Shown piece by piece: positions 9,768 through 19,204 of a stretch of 64,000 bases of DNA (the first letter of the stretch is position 1; the number at the start of each line of letters is the position of its first letter). The stretch is taken from NCBI RefSeq assembly GCF_009711045.1, contig NZ_WMJX01000002.1, positions 164,244 to 228,243 of the forward strand, read 5' to 3'. Origin of the DNA: Myroides albus. Its GTDB lineage: Bacteria > Bacteroidota > Bacteroidia > Flavobacteriales > Flavobacteriaceae. The position numbers were made by a program, and so were the translations under genes. The notes below the pieces were generated by a model. That model was not told the DNA's origin. It did not search any database and saw nothing but the letters and a program-made list of their open reading frames with translations.

Positions 9768-11285
9768 ATGAATAAAAAAGTAATCTTAATGATTTTGGAT
9801 GGATGGGGACAAACACAAGATCCAAAAGTATCTGCTATAGAATTTGCTAAAACACCTTTTATAGATTCATTATACACAAAATATCCTAATACATTCGTTC
9901 TTACTGATGGACTAAATGTGGGACTACCAAAAGGGCAAATGGGGAACTCTGAAGTAGGACACATGAACTTAGGAGCTGGGCGAATTGTTTACCAAGACCT
10001 TGTAAAAATCAACATGGCAGTAGAAAACAATGAAATTGCCAAAGAACCAGAATTAGTTAAAGCATTTGAATATGCTAAGAAAAATAATAAGAAAGTTCAC
10101 TTTTTAGGACTGCTTTCTGATGGTGGAGTACACTCGCATGAACAACATCTTTACGGTCTAGTAAATGCCGCTTCAGATGCTGGAGTAAAAGATGTATTTG
10201 TACACGCTTTTACAGATGGACGTGACGTAGATCCAAAATCAGGTGTAAAACACGTAACAAACTTAGAGAAGAACCTTGAGGGAACCTCTGGTAAACTTGC
10301 TTCAATCATAGGCCGTTATTATGCAATGGATAGAGATAAACGATGGGAAAGAGTTGCCTTAGCTTATCACCTTATCGTAAACGGTCAGGGAGAACATTCA
10401 ACAAATGCTATTGAAAGCATAAAAGCAAGTTATGCAAATGACATTACAGATGAGTTTATAAAACCAATTGTAATGGTAGATCAAAACGATAAACCGATTG
10501 GCAATGTGGAAGCAGACGACGTAGTTATCTTCTTTAACTTCCGTACAGATAGAGGTCGTGAGTTATCTCAAGTATTATCTCAAGTAGATCATCCTGAGCA
10601 CGACATGAAAAAACTGCCATTGTACTTTGTTACTTTAACTAATTATGATGATACCTTTAAAAATGTAAAAGTGGTTTACGACAAAGAAAACCTTCACAAT
10701 ACATTAGGAGAAATCCTTGAAAAACACGGTAAAAAGCAGATTCGTATCGCTGAAACAGAGAAATACCCACACGTAACATTCTTCTTCTCTGGTGGTAGAG
10801 AGTTGCCTTTTGAGGGAGAGCAACGTATCCTATGTCCTTCTCCTAAAGTTGCAACATATGACCTCAAACCAGAAATGAGTGCTTTTGATTTAAAAGATGC
10901 ACTTGTACCAGAACTTAAAAAAGGAGAGGTTGACTTTGTTTGTTTGAACTTTGCCAATGGAGATATGGTTGGACATACTGGCGTAATGTCTGCTGCTATT
11001 AAAGCTTGTGAGGCTGTTGATAAATGTGTTGAAGAGGTTGTTACAACAGCAGTTGACAATGATTACACTGTGATTATATTAGCAGACCACGGAAATTGTG
11101 AGGTTATGATTAACCCAGATGGAACTCCTAATACAGCACACACAACTAATCCTGTTCCTATTATCATAGTTGATAAAGACATTAAAGAAGTAAAAGACGG
11201 TGTTCTTGGTGACTTAGCCCCTACTATTTTAAAATTAATGGGCGTACCTCAACCAAAAGAAATGACAAGACATTCTTTGGTATAA
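9768..11285 (+). CDS. gpmI: 2,3-bisphosphoglycerate-independent phosphoglycerate mutase
   Basis: The 505-residue protein is full length for GpmI, which interconverts 3- and 2-phosphoglycerate in glycolysis using two Mn ions. Metal- and phosphate-site motifs are present: ILDGWG (Asp11), GNSEVGHMNLGAGR with the phosphorylated Ser61, HAFTDGRDVDP, GRYYAMDRDKRW, NFRTDRGRELSQ and ILADHGNCE. The gene is a single unit with a -7 box 36 bp upstream and a strong terminator downstream. Confidence 0.97.
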   Translation: MNKKVILMILDGWGQTQDPKVSAIEFAKTPFIDSLYTKYPNTFVLTDGLNVGLPKGQMGNSEVGHMNLGAGRIVYQDLVKINMAVENNEIAKEPELVKAFEYAKKNNKKVHFLGLLSDGGVHSHEQHLYGLVNAASDAGVKDVFVHAFTDGRDVDPKSGVKHVTNLEKNLEGTSGKLASIIGRYYAMDRDKRWERVALAYHLIVNGQGEHSTNAIESIKASYANDITDEFIKPIVMVDQNDKPIGNVEADDVVIFFNFRTDRGRELSQVLSQVDHPEHDMKKLPLYFVTLTNYDDTFKNVKVVYDKENLHNTLGEILEKHGKKQIRIAETEKYPHVTFFFSGGRELPFEGEQRILCPSPKVATYDLKPEMSAFDLKDALVPELKKGEVDFVCLNFANGDMVGHTGVMSAAIKACEAVDKCVEEVVTTAVDNDYTVIILADHGNCEVMINPDGTPNTAHTTNPVPIIIVDKDIKEVKDGVLGDLAPTILKLMGVPQPKEMTRHSLV

Positions 11286-11301
11286 AAGATTACAACATAC
11301 G

Positions 11302-11336
11302 AAAAAGACCATGCAATAACTTGCATGGTCTTTTTA
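11302..11336 (+). terminator. Intrinsic terminator of gpmI
   Basis: A 15-bp perfect stem (11302-11316 with 11321-11335) has a 4-base loop and ends in five Ts. The mirror A-run could also serve the convergent regulator gene. Confidence 0.88.
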
Positions 11337-11363
11337 CTTATATACATCAAAAAATTGACTAAT

Positions 11364-11942
11364 TTACTTACCCTGTAACATTCTCTTTTTCATTTTACTA
11401 AAGAACTCAGGTGTGATTCCCAAATAAGAAGCAATTTGCTTTTGAGGAAGACAGAATTTAATAGTAGGAAAACGCTCACAGAAACGCTCGTATCGAACTT
11501 CAGCAGATAAAGACATATTATCCATTAAGCGCTGTTGATTAGCTACTAAAGAACGCTCTATCAATATGCGAAAATAACGTTCCATTTTGGGAACACGATC
11601 AAAAAGCGATAATTGGTGATCTCTTGTCAAGGTCATTACGATAGCATCTTCTACGACTTCAATATAGGACTGGCCAGGCTCTTGAGATAAGAAGCTATAC
11701 ATATCTGCCATCCACCAACCTGTTGTTGCAAAACTCATCGTATGCTCAACTGTTTGATCATCCATACAGTAATTTCGCAAAATCCCCGAAATCACAAATG
11801 ATGAATTAATGCAAACTTCTCCAGCATTTAGCAGTTTTGTTTTGGCGGGATATCTTGTTATGGTAAAAGATTCTAAAACTATTTGCTCTTCCTCCTTTGT
11901 TAGTTTAACATGATTGGCAATGCTCTTTAATAATAAATCCAC
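11364..11942 (-). CDS. Crp/Fnr-family transcriptional regulator
   Basis: The 192-residue protein has an N-terminal cyclic-nucleotide-binding beta-roll (about 20-115; KTKLLNAGEVCINSSFVISGILRNY) and a dimerisation helix. A short C-terminal helix-turn-helix follows (LPQKQIASYLGITPEFFSKMKKRM). This shape is typical of the many Bacteroidota Crp-like regulators whose effector is unknown. The classical cAMP-binding Arg-Ser pair is not evident, so cAMP binding should not be assumed. It lies alone, leftward, between gpmI and the aminotransferase. Confidence 0.85.
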   Translation of the reverse strand: MDLLLKSIANHVKLTKEEEQIVLESFTITRYPAKTKLLNAGEVCINSSFVISGILRNYCMDDQTVEHTMSFATTGWWMADMYSFLSQEPGQSYIEVVEDAIVMTLTRDHQLSLFDRVPKMERYFRILIERSLVANQQRLMDNMSLSAEVRYERFCERFPTIKFCLPQKQIASYLGITPEFFSKMKKRMLQGK

Positions 11943-11997
11943 AACTTATAAATTTTACTTCTCTAAAAATAAAAAATAAATACTATATACATATAAG

Positions 11998-12022
11998 AAA
12001 AGCCCCACTTTAGTGAGGCTTT
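11998..12022 (-). terminator. Intrinsic terminator of the aminotransferase gene
   Basis: The stem AAAGCC-CAC/GTG-GGCTTT has a mispair and a 4-base loop; on the minus strand it runs into TTTTCTTAT. It lies 24 bp past the stop codon. Confidence 0.75.
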
Positions 12023-12045
12023 AACATAAAGATTATATCTCTTTG

Positions 12046-13236
12046 TTATTTTAGAGCTTCTTTAATTCGTCTAAAAGCTTCTTTCAATTGATCTTCACTT
12101 GTTGCATAAGACATACGTATACAGTTTGGATTACCAAAAGCTTCACCTGTTACAGTGGCAACGTTTGCCTTTTCTAATAAGTACATAGAAAGGTCGTCGG
12201 CATTATTTATCTTAACGCCATGCAATGTTTTCCCAAAAAACGAAGAAACATCTGGGAACACATAAAAAGCTCCCTCAGGTACGTTAATTTTAACTCCTGG
12301 TATTTCGTTTAATAGTCCAACTACTAAATCTCTTCTTTTCTTAAAAGCACTTACCATATCCTTCAGAACACTTGGATCAGCCTCCACAGCAGTTATAGTA
12401 GCACGTTGAGCAATACTATTAGCTCCAGAAGTAACTTGACCTTGCATTTTAGTACATGCTTTAGCAATAAATTCAGGTGCTCCAATATATCCTATGCGGT
12501 ATCCAGTCATTGCAAATGCCTTTGCAATACCATTCACTGTAATTGTACGCTCAATTAAGTTACCAATAGTACCAATACTACAGTGTGATCCAGTAAAGTT
12601 AATGTGCTCGTAAATCTCATCAGATAAGATAAAAATATTCGGATACTTATCTAAAACTTTAGCAAGTGCTTCGAACTCCTCTTTACTATACACAGAACCA
12701 CTTGGATTACAAGGAGAACAAAACCAGATCATCTTTGTCTTAGGTGTAATAGCTTGTTCTAATTGATCAGGTGTGATCTTAAAATCGCTCTCGATTGATG
12801 TTGGAACTTCCACTGGAATACCTCCAGCCATTTTCACTATCTCTGCATAACTTACCCAATACGGTGCAGGAATAACGACTTCCTCTCCTGGGTTGATCAT
12901 CACATGAGCTACATTATATAATGATTGCTTAGCTCCAGTTGACACAACAATTTGATTCGGAGCATACGTTAAGTTATTATCTCTTTTAAACTTTTTGCTG
13001 ATAGCTTCTCTTAACTCAAGATATCCATCTACCGGGGGATATTTACTGTAGTTGTCTTTAATTGCTTGTATTGCTGCTTCTTTAATAAATTCAGGAGCAT
13101 TAAAATCAGGTTCACCAAGGCTTAAACTAATCACGTCTATCCCTTGTGCTTTTAACTCACGAGCTTTAGCTGCCATAGCCAAAGTCTGAGATGTTGTTAG
13201 ATTATTAATTCTATCAGATAAAAATTTACTATTCAT
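12046..13236 (-). CDS. PLP-dependent class I aminotransferase, aspartate aminotransferase type
   Basis: The 396-residue fold-type I aminotransferase has GEPDFNAPEFI near the N-terminus and CSPCNPSGSVYSKEE for phosphate and substrate contacts. ILSDEIYEHI holds Asp206 and Tyr209, Lys239 (VNGIAKAFAMTGYRIGY) is the Schiff-base lysine, and Arg is present in the GYRIGY loop. It fits subgroup I-gamma aspartate/prephenate aminotransferases of bacteria. Exact amino-acid specificity is not decided. A terminator follows directly and a -7 box lies 33 bp upstream. Confidence 0.92.
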   Translation of the reverse strand: MNSKFLSDRINNLTTSQTLAMAAKARELKAQGIDVISLSLGEPDFNAPEFIKEAAIQAIKDNYSKYPPVDGYLELREAISKKFKRDNNLTYAPNQIVVSTGAKQSLYNVAHVMINPGEEVVIPAPYWVSYAEIVKMAGGIPVEVPTSIESDFKITPDQLEQAITPKTKMIWFCSPCNPSGSVYSKEEFEALAKVLDKYPNIFILSDEIYEHINFTGSHCSIGTIGNLIERTITVNGIAKAFAMTGYRIGYIGAPEFIAKACTKMQGQVTSGANSIAQRATITAVEADPSVLKDMVSAFKKRRDLVVGLLNEIPGVKINVPEGAFYVFPDVSSFFGKTLHGVKINNADDLSMYLLEKANVATVTGEAFGNPNCIRMSYATSEDQLKEAFRRIKEALK

Positions 13237-13269
13237 ATCTCTACTATTGTTTTTCGATATTCAATATAC

Positions 13270-13277
13270 CAAAGGTA
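13270..13277 (-). promoter_or_regulatory. -7 box (TACCTTTG) of the aminotransferase gene
   Basis: Read on the minus strand it matches TAnnTTTG, 33 bp before the ATG. The -33 element is not clear. Confidence 0.4.
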
Positions 13278-13330
13278 ATTATAATAACTCATAAATAGTT
13301 TAACTCAGCTAATTTTACCAATAAAAAGCC

Positions 13331-13338
13331 TATTTTTG
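13331..13338 (+). promoter_or_regulatory. -7 box (TATTTTTG) of rsmG
   Basis: It matches TAnnTTTG and ends 14 bp before the rsmG ATG, implying a very short 5' leader. Confidence 0.5.
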
Positions 13339-13352
13339 CCAAAAATATAGTC

Positions 13353-13982
13353 ATGGAAGAAATTTTAAAATATTTCCCTAATCTTACTCCCGAGCAAATC
13401 GAACAGTTTGAAAAGTTAGAAGAAGTCTATACGGACTGGAATGCTAAAATCAATGTCATCTCAAGAAAAGATATACACGAATTGTATACCAAACATATCT
13501 TACATTCTTTAGGAATTGCCAAAGTAATGGAGTTTAAACCAGGGGCTTCTATTTTAGATGTAGGTACTGGTGGAGGATTTCCTGGAATACCTTTAGCTAT
13601 CTTATATCCAGAAACTAATTTTTACTTAATCGACATCATTGCTAAGAAAATACGCGTTGTCAATGAAGTGGTAAAAGCACTTGGTCTTCAAAATGTAAAA
13701 GCTGAACAGAAAAGAGCTGAAAATATTGACGAAAAGTTTGACTTCATTGTCAGTAGAGCTGTTACAAATATGCCTGATTTTGTAAGTTGGATAAGACACA
13801 AAACCAAAAAAGAAAACATACACGAATTTGATAATGGTATCTTATACCTAAAAGGAGGGGACTTAACAGAGGAACTCCAAAACTTCCCTAAAGCAGTGCA
13901 ATTTGACTTAAAGAATATTTTTGACAACGAATTCTTTGATACAAAAAAAGTAGTTTATCTACCTCTTAAATATAAAGGATAA
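13353..13982 (+). CDS. rsmG: 16S rRNA (guanine-527 N7)-methyltransferase
   Basis: The 209-residue length is normal for RsmG, which uses SAM to methylate G527 of 16S rRNA. The SAM-binding motif ILDVGTGGGFPGIPLAI (about 67-83) and the preceding WNAKINVISRKD block are diagnostic, as is the FDFIVSRAVTNMPDFVSW segment. Loss of RsmG in other bacteria gives low-level streptomycin resistance. The gene is a single unit with its own terminator. Confidence 0.96.
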   Translation: MEEILKYFPNLTPEQIEQFEKLEEVYTDWNAKINVISRKDIHELYTKHILHSLGIAKVMEFKPGASILDVGTGGGFPGIPLAILYPETNFYLIDIIAKKIRVVNEVVKALGLQNVKAEQKRAENIDEKFDFIVSRAVTNMPDFVSWIRHKTKKENIHEFDNGILYLKGGDLTEELQNFPKAVQFDLKNIFDNEFFDTKKVVYLPLKYKG

Positions 13983-13983
13983 T

Positions 13984-14011
13984 AAAAAACCGATCATCTG
14001 ATCGGTTTTTT
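13984..14011 (+). terminator. Intrinsic terminator of rsmG
   Basis: The stem AAAAAACCGATC/GATCGGTTTTTT has a 4-base loop and a T7 tract. It starts 2 bp past the stop. Confidence 0.88.
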
Positions 14012-14110
14012 TAATGTCTAAAATAGAGAATAGAACAATAAGTAATACTTGTTCTCTTTGAGTCAGCAAGTACCTCGCATAAAATGCCATACCTTACCTC
14101 AATCAAATAA

Positions 14111-14986
14111 TTAAGCCTTTGGAGCTTTTACAAATAGCAGACAGGTATTCGTCGGTCTGTGCAACAAATGGTTTGCAACACTTCCCAAGAAGATCTCCTT
14201 AATACCAGTAGATCCCTTCACTCCTAAGATCATCAAATCTGCTTTCTTTCTTCTTGCGTACTGAATAAGTGAGGCTGATATATTTTTGTCCTCTGCAGGC
14301 ACAATCTCAATATCAGAATAGTTTGCATACTTCTTATTCCATTTATCTTGTTTCTCCTTTATATCTTCTCTCGTTGCCTTCTCCCATTCTTTTTCAGTCA
14401 TCGTAGGATAGAATCCCCAATAAAACTTAGAAACGTGTACTGCTGAATGCACAATCTTTTGTCCTTTAGAATTATTCTTGAAGCGATCTGCCCACCCCAT
14501 AATCAATGATGTATAACGCGAAAAGTCAATAGCATCAATAATAGTAGTTACAGGCGTTTGATATGTCTCTGGCACAAGAAGCGTTGCTGCAGGAATAATG
14601 CGCACCAACTTATCTGCTAATCCACCATTCCCTTCTAACTCTTGCTTATTACCCAACACCAACAAATCAAAAGGATGCTTCTTGGTGATATTCATAAAAG
14701 CTACTTCCGAATAACTTTCACAGTGAACTTGTACTTCATATTCATAAGTCGCACTTGTACTTCCTATCATGCGTTTCACTTTCTCTGCAATACGAGTTTT
14801 AAGTAACTCTATTCTTTCTGGTTGCACAAGTTCTTTTGGCAACTCTCCTAATTTTAAATTGTGTATAAACGTAATTTTCTCAATATTCAAAATATGATCT
14901 AAAACACCCATATAGTCAATCAAGTGCTGATCCATTTCTGACAAGTCGATTCCGACCAAAATATGTAAAGCTTTATCTGTCGTCAT
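14111..14986 (-). CDS. Tandem universal stress protein (UspA type)
   Basis: The 291-residue protein carries two Usp domains: one at about 5-140 (ILVGIDLSEMDQ and DLLVLGNKQELEGNG) and one at about 148-288. The second has the ATP-binding signature DLMILGVKGSTGIKEIFLGSVANHLL. It begins 2 bp after the BCCT transporter stop and so is translationally close-coupled to it. Usp proteins next to transporters, such as TeaD with the TeaABC ectoine transporter, can modulate uptake by ATP-dependent oligomerisation. A similar role here is inference. Confidence 0.88.
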   Translation of the reverse strand: MTTDKALHILVGIDLSEMDQHLIDYMGVLDHILNIEKITFIHNLKLGELPKELVQPERIELLKTRIAEKVKRMIGSTSATYEYEVQVHCESYSEVAFMNITKKHPFDLLVLGNKQELEGNGGLADKLVRIIPAATLLVPETYQTPVTTIIDAIDFSRYTSLIMGWADRFKNNSKGQKIVHSAVHVSKFYWGFYPTMTEKEWEKATREDIKEKQDKWNKKYANYSDIEIVPAEDKNISASLIQYARRKKADLMILGVKGSTGIKEIFLGSVANHLLHRPTNTCLLFVKAPKA

Positions 14987-14988
14987 AA

Positions 14989-16578
14989 TTAGTTATTTTG
15001 TTGTTCATCTAATAAGTCAGAGATAATATCCTTATAACTCTTTTCTTGTTTAGATTTTAATTTCTTATCTCTCTTATTCATCTCCTCTTTTAAACCTTTC
15101 TGTAAACTATAACACATCACTATCAAAATTACAGCAAAAGGTAATCCCGTAATAATAACAGCAGTTTGTAAGGCATCTAATCCTCCACCCCATAGTAGGA
15201 CAATCGCTATGAATCCTTGAGCAAAAGACCAGAATACTCTTTGCCATACAGGTGATTTTCCATAGCTACCTGAAGTAATATTATCTACTACTAAAGAACC
15301 TGAATCTGAAGATGTAATGAAAAAAGAGAATATTAGAATAATTGCTATAATTGACAAAAACTTAGTCATTGGGAAATTCTCTAAAAACACAAACAAAGCA
15401 GTAGAGATATCTTCCTTAACAGCAGTAACCATAGTTAAATCTCCCGACAATATAGTATCTAAAGCACTTCCTCCAAAAACGTTCATCCACAATAGCGTAA
15501 TCAACCCTGGCACAATTAAGACACCGAGAATAAACTCTTTAATTGTACGCCCTTTTGAGATTCTAGCAATAAAACTACCTACGAATGGAGACCAAGCAAT
15601 CCACCATGCCCAATAAAATATGGTCCATGAATTCTGCCAACCTGATCCTTGATAAGTGTCATTCCAAGTACTAATGTCAATAAAATTAGCCAAATATGCT
15701 CCTGTATTTTGTACATATCCTTTCAGAATAAACAAAGTAGGCCCCAAAATGAAAATCAATAGCATAAAACCTGATGCTATATACATATTGGCGTTACTCA
15801 ACAATTTAACCCCCTTATCCAATCCAGAGAATACGGATATAGTAGCAATACCAATTACTCCGATGATAATAATAGCTTGGATACCTGGCGTGATTTCCCA
15901 TCCGTACAAATAGCTAAGACCAGCTGAGATCTGTGTTACACCTAAACCTAAAGAAGTAGACAATCCAAAAACAGTAGCTAAAGCCGATAAGATATCAATA
16001 ATATGTCCCCACCAACCGTGTATCTTTTCTCCCCAGAAAGGATAAAATAAAGAACGGAAAGTCATTGGAAGTTTTCTATTGAAACCAAAAAAAGCTAATG
16101 CAAGACCCACCATTGCATAAATAGCCCAAGCGTGCAATCCCCAGTGAAGCCCCGTAAATTCCATAGCTTGAGTTGCAGCTTCAATATCACCATCAACTGC
16201 TCTTGGTGGATTAAAGAAATGGGAAACAGGCTCTGCAATACTAAAGAACATAATTCCAATTCCCATACCTGTACTAAATAGCATAGCAAACCACGAAGGA
16301 CGACTAAACTCTGGTTCAGCCTCATCTCCTCCAAGGCGAATACTTCCAAACTTACTAAAGGCTAAATACAGCGCGAAAATCAAAATTATATTTACAGTGA
16401 TTACAAAAAACCATCCGAAATTCTCGGTAACAGCTAATTGAGCCACGTGAAACCATCCACCTACCTTATTTGGAAAAATCAAACAAACCGCTATTAGAGA
16501 TATAATCAATAAAATAGAGGTTATAAATACAGGTGGATTAATGACTAATTGTTTATTGTCAATTAATTTTTTAAACAT
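14989..16578 (-). CDS. BCCT-family betaine/choline/carnitine transporter
   Basis: The 529-residue protein has 12 predicted membrane segments and clear BCCT signatures. These are [20 protein letters not shown] around residue 105-122 and the tryptophan-rich substrate segment [20 protein letters not shown] with the following [16 protein letters not shown] carriers take up glycine betaine, choline or carnitine with Na+ or H+, chiefly for osmoprotection. A charged C-terminal tail rich in Lys (about 495-520) resembles osmosensory tails of BetP-type carriers. The USP gene follows at 2 bp. Two related copies of a promoter-like segment lie upstream. Confidence 0.92.
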   Translation of the reverse strand: MFKKLIDNKQLVINPPVFITSILLIISLIAVCLIFPNKVGGWFHVAQLAVTENFGWFFVITVNIILIFALYLAFSKFGSIRLGGDEAEPEFSRPSWFAMLFSTGMGIGIMFFSIAEPVSHFFNPPRAVDGDIEAATQAMEFTGLHWGLHAWAIYAMVGLALAFFGFNRKLPMTFRSLFYPFWGEKIHGWWGHIIDILSALATVFGLSTSLGLGVTQISAGLSYLYGWEITPGIQAIIIIGVIGIATISVFSGLDKGVKLLSNANMYIASGFMLLIFILGPTLFILKGYVQNTGAYLANFIDISTWNDTYQGSGWQNSWTIFYWAWWIAWSPFVGSFIARISKGRTIKEFILGVLIVPGLITLLWMNVFGGSALDTILSGDLTMVTAVKEDISTALFVFLENFPMTKFLSIIAIILIFSFFITSSDSGSLVVDNITSGSYGKSPVWQRVFWSFAQGFIAIVLLWGGGLDALQTAVIITGLPFAVILIVMCYSLQKGLKEEMNKRDKKLKSKQEKSYKDIISDLLDEQQNN

Positions 16579-16623
16579 GAGTTATACTATTTTTAATTAA
16601 TAATTATAACCCAGTACTTTAAA

Positions 16624-16830
16624 ATAAAAAGGATCATTTTTCAGTATTCGAAAAATAATAAAAGCAAAATAGATGATATATTTTTACTCAGTCGTTTAAT
16701 AAGTGGTTATGGTTTAATAGTCTCTTAAAAAACGATCCTAATAAAAAGGGACTTTTCTCTATTGTCGAAAAAAGATAAAAGCAAAATAGTTAGTGTATTC
16801 TTACTTAAGTAGTATAATAACAATAATTAT
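16624..16830. repeat. Degenerate direct duplication, 117-bp offset, upstream of the BCCT operon
   Basis: Copy 1 (16624-16710) and copy 2 (16741-16830) align mostly without gaps at an offset of 117. The best-kept core is TCGAAAAA..ATAAAAGCAAAATAG (16648-16672 and 16765-16789). On the minus strand each core contains TATTTTG, one base short of a Bacteroidota -7 box. The surrounding 16579-16919 gap contains no ORF. Confidence 0.75.
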
Positions 16831-16873
16831 ACATTCCCAATAAAAAGCACTGAATTGAATCTAAGTGTTAATA

Positions 16874-16908
16874 AAAAAAGGCGGTTAGCAACAGTTGCAA
16901 CCGCCTTT
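16874..16908 (-). terminator. Intrinsic terminator of pruA
   Basis: The stem AAAGGCGGTT/AACCGCCTTT (16877-16886 with 16899-16908) is extended by an inner GCAAC/GTTGC helix. On the minus strand it is followed by a T7 run. Confidence 0.88.
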
Positions 16909-16919
16909 TATATATTATA

Positions 16920-18545
16920 TTATCCTAAGAAAGGATATTTATAATCAGTTGCAGGAACAAAAGTTTCCTTAATTGTTCTTGGAGAAACCCAACGTAATAA
17001 GTTCAATACTGAACCAGCTTTATCGTTAGTTCCTGAAGCTCTTGCTCCACCAAAAGGTTGTTGACCAACCACAGCTCCAGTTGGTTTATCGTTAATGTAG
17101 AAGTTACCAGCAGAGTTTACTAATGCTTCAGTAGCCTCAACGATTGCATAACGGCATTTAGAGAAAATTGCTCCTGTTAATGCGTAAGCAGAAGTTTCGT
17201 CTACTAATTTCAATGTTTCTGTCCATTTAGCATCTTCATACACATAGATAGTTAATACAGGTCCGAATAATTCAGTCTGCATTGTATCGTACTTAGGATT
17301 TGAAGTCAAAATTACAGTTGGTTCAATGAAATAACCAACCGATTTGTCATATTTACCACCTAAGATTACTTCAGCATCACTTGCCGCTTTTGCTTGGTCT
17401 ATTGCTTTTGCTAACTTATCAAAAGAGCTTTCAGAGATAACTGAAGAAACATAATTTGTTGGATCTTCTGGTGATCCCATTTTAATAGTAGCTAAATCAG
17501 CTGCCATAAAATCTTTTACTTTATCCCATAATGAAGCAGGAATGTAAGCTCTTGATGCAGCAGAACACTTTTGTCCTTGGTATTCAAAAGCACCTCTTGT
17601 AAGAGCAACAGCTACTTCTTTTGGACAAGCAGATGGATGCGCTAAAACGTAATCCTTTCCTCCTGTTTCTCCTACGATACGAGGGTATGTTTTATAGTTA
17701 TTGATATTTTGACCAATTTTATTCCACATACTGTTAAACACACCTGTTGATCCAGTAAAGTGAATACCAGCAAAATCAGGGCTTGCTAACAAAGTATCAG
17801 TAATCATAGCTGAGTCTCCATAAACAACATTGATTACACCATCAGGTAAACCAGCTTGTTTGAATACCTCAACAATTACTCTTGCAGAGTAAATTTGAGT
17901 AGCAGAAGGTTTCCATACAACTACGTTCCCCATCATTGCAACTGAAGACGGTAAGTTACCCGAAATTGCAGTAAAGTTAAATGGTGTAATTGCATAAACA
18001 AATCCCTCTAATGGTCTGTGCTCTAATCTATTCCAAACACCATCTGTTGAAGTTGGTTGTTCAGCATAGATCTGAGTCATATATTCTACATTGAATCTCA
18101 AGAAGTCAATAAACTCACATGCAGAGTCAATTTCAGCTTGATGTAATGTTTTCGCTTGAGCGATCATTGTAGCAGCATTAATCTTAGCACGGTAAGGACC
18201 TGCTAATAATTCAGCAGCTTTTAAGAAAATCGAAGCTCGGTGCTCCCATGGCATAGCAGCCCATTTCTTCTTTGCTTCTAAAGCTGTAGCAATAGCTTTT
18301 TCTACTAATGCTTTATCTGCTTGGTGATAAACACCTAATTTATGTTTGTGATCAAAAGGAGGAAATAAATCTTTTGTATTTCCAGTTCTGATTTCTTCTC
18401 CACCAATATATAATGGGATATCAACTTGAGAATTGTATTGCTCTTTAAAAGAGTTCAACGTCAACTCTCTCTCTGTAGTTCCAGGAGCGTATGATTTTAC
18501 AGGCTCATTTACAGCTTTTGGAACATTATAGATTCCTTTTGGCAT
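16920..18545 (-). CDS. pruA: L-glutamate gamma-semialdehyde (1-pyrroline-5-carboxylate) dehydrogenase
   Basis: The 541-residue aldehyde dehydrogenase catalyses the second step of proline catabolism, glutamate semialdehyde to glutamate with NAD+. Catalytic Glu293 (RIVGETGGKDYV) and Cys327 (YQGQKCSAASR) are intact, and AITPFNFTAISGNLPS matches the P5CDH subfamily. It is a stand-alone enzyme, not a PutA fusion. No proline dehydrogenase gene is in the window. A -7 box lies about 42 bp upstream and a terminator directly downstream. Confidence 0.95.
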   Translation of the reverse strand: MPKGIYNVPKAVNEPVKSYAPGTTERELTLNSFKEQYNSQVDIPLYIGGEEIRTGNTKDLFPPFDHKHKLGVYHQADKALVEKAIATALEAKKKWAAMPWEHRASIFLKAAELLAGPYRAKINAATMIAQAKTLHQAEIDSACEFIDFLRFNVEYMTQIYAEQPTSTDGVWNRLEHRPLEGFVYAITPFNFTAISGNLPSSVAMMGNVVVWKPSATQIYSARVIVEVFKQAGLPDGVINVVYGDSAMITDTLLASPDFAGIHFTGSTGVFNSMWNKIGQNINNYKTYPRIVGETGGKDYVLAHPSACPKEVAVALTRGAFEYQGQKCSAASRAYIPASLWDKVKDFMAADLATIKMGSPEDPTNYVSSVISESSFDKLAKAIDQAKAASDAEVILGGKYDKSVGYFIEPTVILTSNPKYDTMQTELFGPVLTIYVYEDAKWTETLKLVDETSAYALTGAIFSKCRYAIVEATEALVNSAGNFYINDKPTGAVVGQQPFGGARASGTNDKAGSVLNLLRWVSPRTIKETFVPATDYKYPFLG

Positions 18546-18586
18546 ATTTGTTATGTTTAAGTAGTTTATTAAAAATTGAATGATTA

Positions 18587-18594
18587 CAAATATA
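18587..18594 (-). promoter_or_regulatory. -7 box (TATATTTG) of pruA
   Basis: Read on the minus strand it matches TAnnTTTG, 42 bp before the pruA ATG. The -33 region is AT-rich without a clear TTG. Confidence 0.45.
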
Positions 18595-18645
18595 AATAAA
18601 AATAAAGGAAGATATTTCGCTTATCTCCTTTAAAAGCAACAGTAT

Positions 18646-19032
18646 TTAGTTCATACTGAATGGTGCTATTAATTGAAAACGCGGAATTAAAACTTTAAAT
18701 GTAGAATTATCCAATAAGTTATTTACGGTATAATTTCCCTCCATAGTTCCCATAGTAGACTCCAGAACACACCCACTTCGATAGGTATGTGAATCATCAG
18801 GATACAATATAGGTTGCTGTCCAACTATCCCTTCTCCTTGCACAAACTCAAATCCGTTAGTAGAGTCAAAAATCTTCCAAAAACGAGAGTCTATCTGTAT
18901 GATTGCATCAGAGTGATTTTCAATAGTTATTTCATAAGTAAAAGCATAACTAAGCTTCTTTTTTCTATAAAAACTACCTTCATAAGCCGTTTTTATAGAT
19001 ATCTTCACACCTTTGGTTACCTTCGTAATCAT
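18646..19032 (-). CDS. apaG: ApaG domain protein
   Basis: With the start at 19032 the protein has 128 residues, the normal ApaG length. Family homologues begin MxTxxTKGxKIxVxTxxEGxF, matching MITKVTKGVKISIKTAYEGSF. An upstream ATG at 19056 would add eight poorly conserved residues. The fold is an Ig-like beta sandwich; the motif DGEGVIGxxP appears as VQGEGIVGQQPILYPDDSHTYRSG. The name refers to the apaGH operon; the Co/Mg efflux label in databases is poorly supported. The gene lies between the T9SS plug gene and pruA in the same direction. Confidence 0.9.
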   Translation of the reverse strand: MITKVTKGVKISIKTAYEGSFYRKKKLSYAFTYEITIENHSDAIIQIDSRFWKIFDSTNGFEFVQGEGIVGQQPILYPDDSHTYRSGCVLESTMGTMEGNYTVNNLLDNSTFKVLIPRFQLIAPFSMN

Positions 19033-19204
19033 AATTATTGCTAATTGATACATCAAAACTAATCATTTTATAGCAGAATCCCCAATTTTTAGAGTTAAAA
19101 AGCTTTAAAAGTAAATTATATTAAACATATACGCTTTTTTAATAACAATATCACAATTTTAATCACTGCAAATTATCAGAAAACCATTCGCATTTTGCAC
19201 ATTG

